This document shows positions 16,437 through 25,699 of a stretch of 32,770 nt of DNA, one piece after another. The translations under genes and the position numbers were made by a program. The stretch is from an uncultured Lachnospiraceae bacterium. Its GTDB lineage: Bacteria > Bacillota > Clostridia > Lachnospirales > Lachnospiraceae. The DNA is taken from positions 1 to 32,770 of the forward strand of contig CANQOK010000031.1 of the NCBI GenBank assembly GCA_947625465.1, written 5' to 3'. The notes beneath the pieces were generated by a model. It saw only the letters and a program-made list of their open reading frames with translations, was not told the DNA's origin and did no database searches. Position 1 is the stretch's first letter, and each line of letters opens with the position of its first letter.

Positions 16437-17522
16437 CTATTTCAGGTTTTCAGCCTCAAACTGCTTCATAAACGCAACCAGCTTCTCAACGCCTTCAATC
16501 GGCATCGCATTATAAATGCTGGCGCGCATACCGCCTACGGTTCTGTGTCCTTTCAGGTTTACAAAGCCTGCCTTCTTTGCTTCTGCGACAAATTTGGCAT
16601 CCAGTTCCTCATCACCGGTTACAAACGGAACATTCATCAAAGAACGGTCCTCTTTCACAACGGTGCCTTTAAACAGTTTGTTCTGATCCAGAAAATCATA
16701 CAGGATCTTTGCTTTCTTTTCATTGCGCTCTTTCATCGCTGCCAGGCCGCCCTGTTTTTTGATCCATTTAAATACCTTGCCGCAGATATAGATTCCGTAA
16801 GCCGGCGGGGTATTATACAGAGATTTCGCGTCTGCATGGGTCTTATACTGCAGCATGGTCGGCGTGCCCGGAAGCACATCCTCCGTAATCAGATCCTCCC
16901 GGATGATCACGATCACAACGCCCGCAGGTCCTACATTCTTCTGTACGCCGCCGTAGATCACGCCGTATTTGGTTACGTCAACGGGTTCGGACAGAAAACA
17001 GGAAGAAACATCCGCAACCAGTGTTTTTCCTTTTGTATTCGGCAAAGTCTTAAACTTAGTACCGTAAATAGTATTATTCTCACAGATATAAACATAATCT
17101 GCGTCCTCATCGATCGGCAGATCGGAGCAGTCCGGAATATAGGAAAATGTCTTATCCGCGGAGGATGCGACTGCATTTGCCTTACCGAATTTCTGCGCTT
17201 CCTGATATGCCTTCTTTGCCCACTGTCCGGTGATGATATAATCGGCTACGCCGTTTTTCATCAGGTTCATCGGAATCATGGCAAACTGCTGTGAAGCGCC
17301 GCCCTGTAAAAACAGTACCTTATAATTATCCGGAATCTGCATTAAGTCGCGGATATCCTGCTCTGCCTCCTCAATGATCGCAGCAAATTCTTTGGACCGG
17401 TGGCTCATCTCCATTACGGACATGCCGCTTCCCTTATAGTCCAGCATTTCTTCTGCTGCTTCCTTTAATACTTCTTCCGGTAATACTGCCGGTCCAGCGG
17501 AAAAATTATAAACTCTTCCCAT
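16437..17522 (-). CDS. serC: Phosphoserine aminotransferase
   Basis: 361 residues, the normal length. The pyridoxal-phosphate enzyme transfers an amino group from glutamate to 3-phosphohydroxypyruvate. Signatures are YNFSAGPAVLPEEVL at the N terminus, MSVMEMSHRSKEF, LFLQGGASQQFAM, the cofactor lysine in YGGVQKNVGPAG around residue 195, and MRASIYNAMP near the end. GGAGG is six bases before the ATG. A small hairpin stands between ilvB and serC, but no clear internal promoter was found. Confidence 0.97.
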   Translation of the reverse strand: MGRVYNFSAGPAVLPEEVLKEAAEEMLDYKGSGMSVMEMSHRSKEFAAIIEEAEQDIRDLMQIPDNYKVLFLQGGASQQFAMIPMNLMKNGVADYIITGQWAKKAYQEAQKFGKANAVASSADKTFSYIPDCSDLPIDEDADYVYICENNTIYGTKFKTLPNTKGKTLVADVSSCFLSEPVDVTKYGVIYGGVQKNVGPAGVVIVIIREDLITEDVLPGTPTMLQYKTHADAKSLYNTPPAYGIYICGKVFKWIKKQGGLAAMKERNEKKAKILYDFLDQNKLFKGTVVKEDRSLMNVPFVTGDEELDAKFVAEAKKAGFVNLKGHRTVGGMRASIYNAMPIEGVEKLVAFMKQFEAENLK

Positions 17523-17538
17523 TTTCTTCCTCCATTCT

Positions 17539-17560
17539 GAGAGCGGAATCTCTCGCTCTC
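17539..17560 (-). repeat. Hairpin in the ilvB-serC gap
   Basis: A perfect 7-bp inverted repeat, GAGAGCG (17539-17545) and CGCTCTC (17554-17560), with an 8-base loop. No T-run follows on the minus strand, so it is more likely an RNA processing or stability element than a terminator. It separates the branched-chain half of the operon from the serine half. Confidence 0.45.
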
Positions 17561-17582
17561 ACATAAATATGATAAATTTTAA

Positions 17583-19274
17583 TTATTCACTTAATCCTCT
17601 TGCGGCCAGATCTTCCTCCGCAAACACATCGCTGATGGACGCATTGGGCGCAACCATCGGAAATACCTTGTCGTCCGGCTCGATCTGACAATCGATAACA
17701 ACCGGAACATTTAACGCAATGGCTTCTTTCAGCGCCGGCTCCAGCTCTTCCTTCTTCGTCACCCGATACGCCTTTGCACCCATTGCTTCCGCAAGTTTTA
17801 CAAAGTCTACCGCATCATTGAGCACCGTATTGGAATAGCGCTTGCCGTAGAACAACGTCTGCCACTGCCGGACCATACCCAGCACATGATTGTTCACAAC
17901 CACCTGGATGATCGGGATATTGTAACGGGTCGCAGTCGCGATCTCATTCATATTCATCCGGAAGCATCCGTCGCCCGCGATGTTGATAACCGTGGTATCT
18001 TTATTTCCCATCTTGGCGCCGATAGAAGCGCCCAGACCGTAGCCCATCGTACCCAGACCGCCGGAGGTGATCAGCTTTCTCGGCTTATCATATTTAAAGA
18101 ACTGTGCAGCCCACATCTGATGCTGGCCTACTTCTGTCGTCAGGATCACATTTCCTTCCGTTACCTTACTGATCGTCTCGATGATATACGGGCCGGTCAG
18201 ACGGGAATCGTCATATTTTAACGGGAACTGCTCACGCAGCCGTTTAATATCCCGGATCCACTCGCTGTGATCCAACTGCGGCAATTTCACGTTAAGCCGC
18301 GCCAGAACCTCTCTGACATCGCCGATCACGCTGGCATAGGTTTTAATATTCTTATTGACCTCAGCCGGATCAATATCGATGTGCAGAATCTTAGCATTCT
18401 TGGCAAATGTGCTGGCATTGCCCACAACACGGTCGCTGAAGCGCGCGCCAATGGCGATCAGCAGATCGCACCGGGTTACACCCAGATTGGAAGTCTTGGT
18501 GCCGTGCATTCCCAGCATACCCATGTACAAGTCGTCATTGCCGTCAAACGCGCCCTTTCCCATCAGAGAATCGCATACCGGCGCATTTACCTTGCCGACG
18601 AATTCCTTTAACTCTTTGGACGCGCCGGAGATCGTCGCGCCGCCGCCCACGAAAATAAACGGTTTTTTCGCTTTCTTGATCAATTCTACCGCGGTATCGA
18701 TATCCTCCTCTTTCAAATGCCGGATCTCCCGTTCAACCGGTTTCGGCGCTTTCCGCACATATTCCGCAGTCGCCGCCGTTACGTCCTTAGTGATATCTAC
18801 CAGGACAGGGCCGGGCCTGCCGGATTTGGCGATATAGAATGCCCGCCGGATCGTATCTGCCAGACTGTCGATCTCCTTTACGATAAAGTTATGCTTGGTG
18901 ATCGGCAGGGTAACGCCCACAATGTCGATCTCCTGGAAGGAATCCTTCCCCAGGCCGGACTTTGCCACGTTGGCCGTAATAGCAACCAGGGGTACGGAAT
19001 CCATATACGCGGTGGCGATCCCGGTTACCAGATTGGTCGCGCCCGGTCCTGACGTCGCCATACAGACGCCTACTTTACCGGTAGAACGCGCATATCCGTC
19101 CGCCGCATGCGCGGCCCCCTGTTCATGAGATGTCAGAATATGCGTGATCTCATCGGAATGTTTATATAATTCATCATAAATGTTCAAGATCGTTCCGCCG
19201 GGATAGCCAAATACGGTATCCACGCCCTGTTCTTTCAAACATTCAATTACAATTTCTGAACCTGTCAGCTGCAT
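17583..19274 (-). CDS. ilvB: Acetolactate synthase, catalytic (large) subunit
   Basis: 563 residues. The thiamine-diphosphate enzyme condenses two pyruvates to acetolactate, or pyruvate with 2-ketobutyrate, in valine, leucine and isoleucine synthesis. Seen: the catalytic glutamate E51 in SHEQGAAHAADGYAR, the SGPGATNLVTG loop, FAD-family residues DSVPLVAITANV, and the thiamine-diphosphate/Mg motif from GDG (435-437) to NN (461-462). AAGGAGG is well placed before the ATG. The regulatory subunit gene ilvN/ilvH, usually adjacent, is absent here, so it is either elsewhere or this enzyme acts without it. The operon context argues for the anabolic form, not the catabolic AlsS. Confidence 0.95.
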   Translation of the reverse strand: MQLTGSEIVIECLKEQGVDTVFGYPGGTILNIYDELYKHSDEITHILTSHEQGAAHAADGYARSTGKVGVCMATSGPGATNLVTGIATAYMDSVPLVAITANVAKSGLGKDSFQEIDIVGVTLPITKHNFIVKEIDSLADTIRRAFYIAKSGRPGPVLVDITKDVTAATAEYVRKAPKPVEREIRHLKEEDIDTAVELIKKAKKPFIFVGGGATISGASKELKEFVGKVNAPVCDSLMGKGAFDGNDDLYMGMLGMHGTKTSNLGVTRCDLLIAIGARFSDRVVGNASTFAKNAKILHIDIDPAEVNKNIKTYASVIGDVREVLARLNVKLPQLDHSEWIRDIKRLREQFPLKYDDSRLTGPYIIETISKVTEGNVILTTEVGQHQMWAAQFFKYDKPRKLITSGGLGTMGYGLGASIGAKMGNKDTTVINIAGDGCFRMNMNEIATATRYNIPIIQVVVNNHVLGMVRQWQTLFYGKRYSNTVLNDAVDFVKLAEAMGAKAYRVTKKEELEPALKEAIALNVPVVIDCQIEPDDKVFPMVAPNASISDVFAEEDLAARGLSE

Positions 19275-19286
19275 ATGGTCTCCTCC

Positions 19287-20957
19287 TTATTGCTTCGGTA
19301 TTTCCAGGATAGCGCCTCTGTTGGCAGAGGTTACCATGGATGAATAGCGCGCCAGATATCCGGTAGTTACCTTCGGTTCTCTGGGCTGCCATTTGGCCTT
19401 TCTTGCCGCCAATTCTTCCTCGCTGACTTTCACATTCAAAGTCAGGTTCGGGATATCGATCTCGATCAGATCGCCTTCTTCTACCAGTGCGATCGGACCG
19501 CCCACTGCCGCTTCCGGGGAAACATGCCCGATGGAAGCGCCCCGGGAAGCGCCGCTGAATCTGCCGTCTGTGATCAGCGCTACGCTGGAGCCCAGTCCCA
19601 TGCCTGCAATCGCGGAAGTCGGATTCAACATTTCCCGCATACCCGGTCCGCCTTTCGGTCCCTCGTACCGGATCACGACCACGTCGCCTTCCACGATCTT
19701 ACCGGATTTGATCGCGTCAATTGCATCTTCCTCACATTCAAATACTCTTGCAGGGCCGGTGTGCCGCATCATCTCGGGAACGACAGCGGAACGTTTTACA
19801 ACGCTGCCGTCCGGCGCCAGATTCCCTTTCAGGACTGCCAGACCGCCTGTCGTACTGTACGGGTTGTCAACGGTACGGATAACTTCCGGATTCTTATTGA
19901 CTGCGTCCGCGATATTTTCCCCTACCGTCTTGCCGGTTACGGTCATACATTCCGTATGCAGCAGACCGAGCTTCTGGATCTCAGCCATAACGGCGCGAAC
20001 GCCGCCTGCTTCATTCAGATCTTCCATATATGTAGGGCCTGCCGGTGCCAGATGACACAGGTTCGGCGTCTTCTCACTGATCGCATTGGCTTCCGCGATC
20101 TCAAAATCCATGCCGATCTCATGCGCGATCGCCGGCAGATGCAGCATGCTGTTGGTAGAGCAGCCCAGCGCCATATCGATCGTCAGCGCATTGCGGATCG
20201 CGTCCTCCGTGATGATATCTCTCGGACGGATATTGCGTCTCCAAAGCTCCATAACCTGCATTCCTGCCTGTTTTGCCAGACGGATCCGTTCGGAATAAAC
20301 CGCCGGAATGGTGCCGTTGCCCGGCAGTCCCATTCCCAGCACTTCTGTCAGACAGTTCATGCTGTTTGCCGTATACATACCGGAACAGGAACCGCATGTG
20401 GGACATGCGAAATTCTCAAATTCCGTAACATCTTCTTCTGTCATCTTTCCCGCGGAATAAGCGCCTACCGCTTCAAACATACTGGACAGGGAGGTCTTAT
20501 GCCCTTTTACATGTCCTGCCAGCATAGGGCCGCCGCTTACAAAAATAGTCGGAACATTAATCCTGGCAGCCGCCATCAAAAGTCCCGGTACGTTCTTGTC
20601 ACAGTTGGGCACCATGACCAGCGCGTCAAACTGATGCGCGATCGCCATCGCTTCTGTGGAATCGGCGATCAGATCTCTGGTCACCAGCGAATACTTCATA
20701 CCGATATGGCCCATGGCAATCCCGTCACAGACCGCGATCGCCGGGAATACCCGGGGAACGCCGCCCGCCAGCGCCACGCCCATCTTAACCGCTTCTACGA
20801 TCTTATCCAGATTCATATGACCGGGTACGATCTCATTATAAGAACTTACGATCCCGACCAGCGGTTTCTCCATTTCTTCCTTTGTAAAGCCCAGTGCATT
20901 AAACAATGACCGGTGCGGAGCCTGCTGCATCCCTTTTTTTACTGCGTCACTCTTCAT
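19287..20957 (-). CDS. ilvD: Dihydroxy-acid dehydratase
   Basis: 556 residues, the usual length. It dehydrates 2,3-dihydroxy-3-isovalerate and its homologue, the third shared step of valine and isoleucine synthesis. The iron-sulfur cluster cysteines are visible: C119 in PNCDKNVPG, with K121 probably the carbamylated metal-binding lysine, and C185-x2-C188-x2-C191 in [29 protein letters not shown] near the C terminus is the other family signature. AAGGAG is placed before the ATG. It sits between leuB and ilvB with gaps of 12-16 bases. Confidence 0.97.
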   Translation of the reverse strand: MKSDAVKKGMQQAPHRSLFNALGFTKEEMEKPLVGIVSSYNEIVPGHMNLDKIVEAVKMGVALAGGVPRVFPAIAVCDGIAMGHIGMKYSLVTRDLIADSTEAMAIAHQFDALVMVPNCDKNVPGLLMAAARINVPTIFVSGGPMLAGHVKGHKTSLSSMFEAVGAYSAGKMTEEDVTEFENFACPTCGSCSGMYTANSMNCLTEVLGMGLPGNGTIPAVYSERIRLAKQAGMQVMELWRRNIRPRDIITEDAIRNALTIDMALGCSTNSMLHLPAIAHEIGMDFEIAEANAISEKTPNLCHLAPAGPTYMEDLNEAGGVRAVMAEIQKLGLLHTECMTVTGKTVGENIADAVNKNPEVIRTVDNPYSTTGGLAVLKGNLAPDGSVVKRSAVVPEMMRHTGPARVFECEEDAIDAIKSGKIVEGDVVVIRYEGPKGGPGMREMLNPTSAIAGMGLGSSVALITDGRFSGASRGASIGHVSPEAAVGGPIALVEEGDLIEIDIPNLTLNVKVSEEELAARKAKWQPREPKVTTGYLARYSSMVTSANRGAILEIPKQ

Positions 20958-20973
20958 AATTTTCTCCTTATAT

Positions 20974-22056
20974 CTAAACTCTGGCAGCGATCAGATCGCC
21001 CATTTCCTTACATCCAACCTGCTTCTGTCCTTCCGACATAATATCCACTGTCCGGTAACCCTCTGCCAATACCTGCTTCACGGCTGCTTCCACGGCATCT
21101 GCCTCCTGATCCAGATCAAACGAATACCGCAGCATCATGGCTGCCGATAAAATCGTAGCGATGGGGTTCGCCTTATCCTGTCCCGCGATATCCGGCGCCG
21201 CGCCGTGGCTCGGTTCATACAGCCCCAGCTTGGTCGCGCCCAGGCTCGCTGAGGAAAGCATTCCGATAGAACCGGTGATCATACTTGCTTCATCCGATAA
21301 AATATCGCCGAACATATTCTCAGTCAGGATCACGTCAAACTGTCTGGGATTCTTCACCAGCTGCATCGCGCAGTTGTCAACCAGCATATTGGTCAGCGTC
21401 ACATCCGGATATTCCTTCGCCACCTCCGCTACGACCCGATTCCACAGTCTGGACGTATCCAGAACATTGGCCTTATCTACGGAGATCACATTCTTACGGC
21501 GCTTTCTGGCGATCTCAAATCCCTTTATGGCAATCCGGCGGATCTCTTCCTCCGAATACTTCATCTCATCGACTGCCGTTACCACGCCGTCGATCTCTTC
21601 CGTCTTCCGGTCTCCGAAATAAACGCCGCCGGTCAGTTCCCGGACTACGATCATATCGAAGCCGTCTCCGATAATATCGTCCCGGAGCGGACATGCCGCC
21701 CGCAGTTCATCATATAAATAAGCAGGCCGCAGATTCGCAAATAATTCCAAACCTTTACGGATAGCCAATAACCCTGCTTCCGGTCTTAAATTGGGAGGAA
21801 GCTCGTACCAGCTATCCTTACCCACGACGCCGCCCACCGCGCCAAGCAGCACTGCATCGCTTGCCTTGGCTGCCGCCAGCGCCTCGTCTGTCAGGGGCAC
21901 CCCGTGCACATCAATGGACGCGCCGCCCATCAACAGTTCGGTATACGAAAATGTGTGACCGAATCTCTCCCCGACGGCATCCAGCACCTTGCGCGCTTCC
22001 GCCACGATCTCAGGACCGATTCCGTCACCCGGAATCACTGCTACATTATAATTCAT
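20974..22056 (-). CDS. leuB: 3-isopropylmalate dehydrogenase
   Basis: 360 residues. It oxidises and decarboxylates 3-isopropylmalate with NAD in leucine synthesis. Seen: [11 protein letters not shown] at the N terminus, the substrate arginine region [25 protein letters not shown], and the divalent-metal motif [18 protein letters not shown] around 245-262. GAGGTAATCGT precedes the ATG. It is the first gene of the operon and lies about 50 bases from the predicted transcription start. Confidence 0.97.
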   Translation of the reverse strand: MNYNVAVIPGDGIGPEIVAEARKVLDAVGERFGHTFSYTELLMGGASIDVHGVPLTDEALAAAKASDAVLLGAVGGVVGKDSWYELPPNLRPEAGLLAIRKGLELFANLRPAYLYDELRAACPLRDDIIGDGFDMIVVRELTGGVYFGDRKTEEIDGVVTAVDEMKYSEEEIRRIAIKGFEIARKRRKNVISVDKANVLDTSRLWNRVVAEVAKEYPDVTLTNMLVDNCAMQLVKNPRQFDVILTENMFGDILSDEASMITGSIGMLSSASLGATKLGLYEPSHGAAPDIAGQDKANPIATILSAAMMLRYSFDLDQEADAVEAAVKQVLAEGYRTVDIMSEGQKQVGCKEMGDLIAARV

Positions 22057-22114
22057 ACGATTACCTCACTTCCTCTGTCACTTCCACGCAGAAAATGACG
22101 TGATACATTTACAT

Positions 22115-22143
22115 ATCATACTGCAATTTTTTTCAGATTGCAA
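22115..22143 (-). promoter_or_regulatory. Promoter of the leuB operon, with a dyad over the -35
   Basis: On the minus strand TTGCAA (22138-22143) and TATGAT (22115-22120) are spaced by exactly 17 bases. The inverted repeat TGCAAT-N9-ATTGCA (22122-22142) covers the -35 and most of the spacer and could be an operator. The leader to leuB is only about 50 bases, too short for a T-box riboswitch or a leucine attenuator peptide. Confidence 0.7.
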
Positions 22144-22159
22144 TGCTTTATTTTACCAA

Positions 22160-22206
22160 AAAAGGTATAAAATCGCCGAAATCGGCAATTCTATACCTTT
22201 TGTTTT
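22160..22206 (-). terminator. Terminator downstream of yajC
   Basis: The outer stem AAAAGGTATA (22160-22169) and TATACCTTTT (22192-22201) encloses an inner GCCGA/TCGGC stem. T-runs flank both sides. It ends the minus-strand cluster and insulates the leuB promoter, which starts just beyond it. Confidence 0.8.
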
Positions 22207-22243
22207 TCTGATGCAAACTATGTTCCAACCGGATTCGGAGCGT

Positions 22244-22558
22244 TTAATTCTCCGCTGCCTTCTCTACTTCCGTAATCGCAGCCTTCTGCATCGGAATCCG
22301 GCAATTCTTGTTATTTCCGAATTCTACGATCACGGTGTCGTCTGTAATATCGATCACAACCCCAAAAAATCCGCTGGTCGTCATTACACTGTCACCCGGC
22401 TCCATAGCGTCTACCATGGCCTTTACCTTCGCCTGCTGCTTCTTCTGCGGGCGGATCAGAATCAGATACATCGCTCCGCCGAAGATCACGATATAAGCGA
22501 TCAGCATGATAATAGAGCCTGTCGCGCTTCCCGCGTTTGCTGTAGCTAATAAAGACAT
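22244..22558 (-). CDS. yajC: YajC, accessory subunit of the Sec translocon
   Basis: 104 residues. One N-terminal transmembrane helix (about 15-38) is followed by the family signature LIRPQKKQQAKVKAMVDAM, then a small beta domain containing GDSVMTTSGFFGVV. YajC associates with SecDF-YidC in protein export. GGAGG stands eight bases before the ATG. Placement just after tgt is the common tgt-yajC arrangement in bacteria. Confidence 0.95.
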   Translation of the reverse strand: MSLLATANAGSATGSIIMLIAYIVIFGGAMYLILIRPQKKQQAKVKAMVDAMEPGDSVMTTSGFFGVVIDITDDTVIVEFGNNKNCRIPMQKAAITEVEKAAEN

Positions 22559-22583
22559 ATGTTTTCCTCCTGCCTGTCAAAAA

Positions 22584-23711
22584 TTATTCACCGGCAAAGC
22601 CGCGCAGCTTCGCCTTTTTATAATCCTGGTAGCGATGTTCTTCAATCGCTTCCCGAATTTCTTCCATCATTGTATTATAAAAATACAAATTATGCAAGAC
22701 ACAGAATCGCATTCCCAGCATTTCTTTTGCTTTCAGCAGATGCCGGATATATGCCCTGCTGTAATGGGTACATACCGGACACTGACACGTCTCGTCGATG
22801 GGACGCGCGTCCGCCTCATATTGCTGATTGAACAGATTCAGCTTCCCGCGGTTGGTATACACATGACCGTGCCGCCCGTTCCGGGACGGATAAACACAGT
22901 CAAAGAAATCCACGCCCCGGTCTACTGCTTCCAGTATATTGGCCGGTGTCCCCACGCCCATCAGATAGGTAGGCTTAGCAAGCGGCAAATGCGGAACTGT
23001 GGCATCCAGAACCGCGTACATTTCTTCGTGTGTTTCCCCTACAGCCAGACCGCCGATGGCATACCCGTCCAGATCCAGTTCGGAAATGATATCCGCATGT
23101 TCTGTCCGGATATCCGTATAAGTGCTTCCCTGATTGATCCCAAACAGCATCTGATGCGGATTGACCGTATCCGGCAGGGTATTGAGCCGCTGCAGTTCTT
23201 CCTTGCACCGCACCAGCCAGCGGGTCGTCCGTTCCACGGAATTGTGTACATATTCCCAGTCGGACGGATTGGGGATGCATTCGTCAAACGCCATGGCAAT
23301 GGTAGAACCCAGGTTGGACTGGATCTGCATGCTCTCCTCCGGTCCCATAAAAATCTTCTTTCCGTCGATATGGGAATGAAAATATACGCCTTCCTCTTTG
23401 ATCTTCCGGAGTCCTGCCAGTGAAAACACCTGAAAGCCGCCGGAATCCGTTAAGATCGGCCTTTCCCAGTTCATAAACTTATGCAGGCCGCCCAGCTTTC
23501 TTATCAGCTGATCGCCCGGGCGTACATGCAGATGATAAGTATTGGACAGTTCCACCTGCGTCTTGATCTCATAGAGATCCATAGTGGAAACCGCCCCTTT
23601 GATGGCGCCCACCGTACCCACATTCATAAAAACAGGCGTCTGGATCACACCGTGCACTGTATGCAGTTCTCCGCGCTTTGCTCTGCCGTCCTGTGCGATT
23701 ATTCGGTACAT
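22584..23711 (-). CDS. tgt: tRNA-guanine transglycosylase
   Basis: 375 residues. It swaps guanine-34 of tRNAs with GUN anticodons for the queuosine precursor preQ1. Seen: the catalytic aspartate D89 in LTDSGGFQVFSL, the nucleophile D271 in FDCVYPSRNGRHG, the GGLAVGE loop, and the zinc ligands C309, C311, C314 and H340. The first 13 bp overlap the end of aroC, and GGAGG lies four bases before the ATG. The motifs place it firmly in the bacterial Tgt family. Confidence 0.97.
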   Translation of the reverse strand: MYRIIAQDGRAKRGELHTVHGVIQTPVFMNVGTVGAIKGAVSTMDLYEIKTQVELSNTYHLHVRPGDQLIRKLGGLHKFMNWERPILTDSGGFQVFSLAGLRKIKEEGVYFHSHIDGKKIFMGPEESMQIQSNLGSTIAMAFDECIPNPSDWEYVHNSVERTTRWLVRCKEELQRLNTLPDTVNPHQMLFGINQGSTYTDIRTEHADIISELDLDGYAIGGLAVGETHEEMYAVLDATVPHLPLAKPTYLMGVGTPANILEAVDRGVDFFDCVYPSRNGRHGHVYTNRGKLNLFNQQYEADARPIDETCQCPVCTHYSRAYIRHLLKAKEMLGMRFCVLHNLYFYNTMMEEIREAIEEHRYQDYKKAKLRGFAGE

Positions 23712-24799
23712 GGGGCCTCCGTTCCGGAATGCTTGAAGCTCCCTGCGATCAGCAGCATATCCAGTATCGTAACGGCTGTCATCGCCTCTACAACTACAAC
23801 TGCGCGCGGTACAATGATCGGATCATGGCGTCCTTTAATCTGTACTGTAATGTTCTCGCCATCCTGATTTACCGTTTCCTGCGGTTTAAAAATCGACGGA
23901 GTCGGTTTCACGGCCGCCCGCAGAATAATATCGGAGCCGTCGCTGATCCCGCCCAGGATCCCGCCCGCATGGTTAGAGGTCTTACGGACCTCCCCGTTTT
24001 CAGAACGAAAACCGTCGTTATTGAAAGAGCCAAAGGACTGCGCTGCCGCAAATCCGTCCCCGATCTCAAATCCTTTGACCGCGCCAATCGACATCACTGC
24101 TTTTGCCAGGTTGGCATCCAGCTTTTCAAACACCGGTTCACCCACGCCCGCCGGAACGCCGCGGGCGATACACTCGATCACGCCTCCCACAGAGTCCGTT
24201 TCCTTCATTTTCTCCTCTAATAAAGCCGCCGCTGCTTTCGACGCTGCCGCATCCGGCATATACAGCGCATTGTTCCACATCTCGTCAAAATCCAGATGCG
24301 AAGGATCGATTGAAACGGTTCCGATGGATTTTGTATAAGCAGTTACCGTAATTCCGTACGTTTCCAATACCTTCGCCGCAACCGCGCCGGCTGCCACCCG
24401 TCCGATCGTCTCCCGTCCGGAAGAACGTCCGCCGCCTCTGTAATCCCGAAAACCGTATTTTTGATCGTATGTATAGTCCGCATGACCGGGACGGTAATAA
24501 GACGCGATCTCGCTGTAATCCTTTGAACGCTGCGTCTGATTCTTCACGAGCATAGAGATCGGAGTACCGGTGGTTTTCCCTTCAAATACACCCGACAGGA
24601 TCTCCACGCAATCCTCCTCTTTTCTCGGCGTCGCAAAGCGGGACTGCCCCGGTTTTCTCCGGTTCAGATAGATCTGGATATCCTGTTCGCAAAGCGAAAT
24701 CCCCGCCGGACACCCGTCTACGATCACGCCGATCCCCGCTCCATGGGATTCCCCCCATGTCGTGATCTTAAAAATTGTTCCAAATGATGAACCTGCCAT
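23699..24799 (-). CDS. aroC: Chorismate synthase
   Basis: 366 residues from the ATG at 24799. GGAG stands six bases before it; the longer frame from 24811 has no ribosome site. The enzyme removes phosphate from EPSP to give chorismate using reduced FMN. Signatures are TTWGESHGAGIGVIVDGCPAG with the catalytic His at about residue 19, RRKPGQSRFATPRKEED, the RGGGRSSGRETIGRVAAGAVA block and the late KPTPSIFKPQ. No other shikimate genes are nearby. It overlaps tgt by 13 bp and lies 29 bases downstream of a PF06541 membrane gene. Confidence 0.97.
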   Translation of the reverse strand: MAGSSFGTIFKITTWGESHGAGIGVIVDGCPAGISLCEQDIQIYLNRRKPGQSRFATPRKEEDCVEILSGVFEGKTTGTPISMLVKNQTQRSKDYSEIASYYRPGHADYTYDQKYGFRDYRGGGRSSGRETIGRVAAGAVAAKVLETYGITVTAYTKSIGTVSIDPSHLDFDEMWNNALYMPDAAASKAAAALLEEKMKETDSVGGVIECIARGVPAGVGEPVFEKLDANLAKAVMSIGAVKGFEIGDGFAAAQSFGSFNNDGFRSENGEVRKTSNHAGGILGGISDGSDIILRAAVKPTPSIFKPQETVNQDGENITVQIKGRHDPIIVPRAVVVVEAMTAVTILDMLLIAGSFKHSGTEAPCTE

Positions 24800-24828
24800 A
24801 ATCTTCTCCATTTCAAAAACTATATCTG

Positions 24829-25227
24829 CTATGTCTTTGGCTTGTTCCCGCTGTTTAACACTCCTTCATACAGCAGCCCGGTCAGAAACCACGCCGGCGC
24901 GTAATCCAGCCGCACAAGCCCCTTCATGTTATATTTGCAATGACTGTAATCCCACGGGCAGATCCCGTATTTCTTTAAAAAACTGCCGGTACAAAACTCC
25001 GTGAGATAAATACCTGCCGTGTAGGTCAGTCCCCGGACCAGAACGCTCTGCCGCTTCATATGCCGGGAGATCGGGCCGATCCACGCCGCCATGCCGTAAA
25101 TGGGAAACATGAGCAGAGAAGTCGTTGCCGTAAGCTGCCGGTCGTGGTGAAGTCCGCTGTAAATCCCGGTCCAGACCACTTCCAGACACCACCCGATCAT
25201 ACCGCATTTCAAAAAATCTTTCCGCAT
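24829..25227 (-). CDS. Short PF06541-type membrane protein ('putative ABC transporter permease')
   Basis: 132 residues. Hydrophobic stretches lie at about 8-24, 38-55 and 78-92. The pattern GxxxEVVWTGIYS, FPIYGMAAWIGP and CPWDYSHxKYNMKGLVRLDYAPAWFLTGLLYE matches the PF06541 family of Firmicutes, often called 'putative ABC transporter permease' although transport is unproven. AGGAG stands eight bases before the ATG. A longer relative is found 500 bases away on the opposite strand. It probably heads the transcript carrying aroC, tgt and yajC. Confidence 0.8.
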   Translation of the reverse strand: MRKDFLKCGMIGWCLEVVWTGIYSGLHHDRQLTATTSLLMFPIYGMAAWIGPISRHMKRQSVLVRGLTYTAGIYLTEFCTGSFLKKYGICPWDYSHCKYNMKGLVRLDYAPAWFLTGLLYEGVLNSGNKPKT

Positions 25228-25315
25228 CTTTCATACTCCTGTCTTTTTTAAGAGTATGTCCGGATTTTCTGCTTCCATTCTTCGTATGGCTGTGATAAAC
25301 TAAATCATAACATAA

Positions 25316-25341
25316 AAATTTCTGTTTGGAAACAAAAATTT
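25316..25341. promoter_or_regulatory. 26-bp imperfect palindrome in a divergent intergenic region
   Basis: AAATTT-c-TGTTT-gg-AAACA-a-AAATTT, with symmetric arms except for one pair of positions. It lies between the minus-strand PF06541 gene and the plus-strand DUF1294 gene and is a candidate operator for both. A weak minus-strand promoter (TTTCCA, 17 bases, TATGAT) overlaps it. Otherwise the 156 bases between the genes hold nothing that I recognise. Confidence 0.4.
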
Positions 25342-25383
25342 ACATTCCTTGCATTTTTTGGATTCGGAAAGGATGGATAACCT

Positions 25384-25662
25384 ATGGAATTATGGCTTAA
25401 ACTACTACTGATCTACCTGATCGTAATTAACGTAACTACATTGATCACCTACGGTGTGGATAAACGAAAGGCCATAAAGGACAAGTGGCGGATCCAGGAG
25501 AAGACCCTGCTGATCCTTGCTTTGATCGGCGGCAGCGTCGGCGCCTTTGCCGGCATGCATCTGTTTCACCACAAGACGAATAAGTGGAAATTTTCCATCG
25601 GCATCCCGCTTATTTTTCTTCTGCAGACTGCCCTCGTCGTTTTCCTCTGCCTGCGGTTTTAA
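25384..25662 (+). CDS. DUF1294 membrane protein
   Basis: 92 residues. Transmembrane stretches lie at about 4-23, 42-58 and 70-90. The family signatures YGVDKRKA, EKTLLILALIGGSVGAFAGMHLFHHKT and the following KF are clear, so assignment to DUF1294 is solid. The function is unknown; some members are fused to cold-shock domains but this one is not. GGAAAGGAT precedes the ATG. The next gene begins within 40 bases and the two are probably co-transcribed. Confidence 0.9.
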   Translation: MELWLKLLLIYLIVINVTTLITYGVDKRKAIKDKWRIQEKTLLILALIGGSVGAFAGMHLFHHKTNKWKFSIGIPLIFLLQTALVVFLCLRF

Positions 25663-25699
25663 GATCTGCAGCAAGCGGATGGAGGCAGTTATCATTTAT

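Noticed and set aside
19524-20909. Plus-strand open frame of 461 codons
   Set aside because: Antisense of ilvD, which carries all cluster cysteines; no start signal.
22086-22145. CodY-type sites near the leuB promoter
   Set aside because: The best stretches match about 8 of 15 consensus positions, no better than expected in AT-rich DNA.
22057-22160. T-box riboswitch or leucine leader peptide before leuB
   Set aside because: The promoter is only about 50 bases from leuB, and no specifier loop, antiterminator or Leu-rich leader frame is seen.
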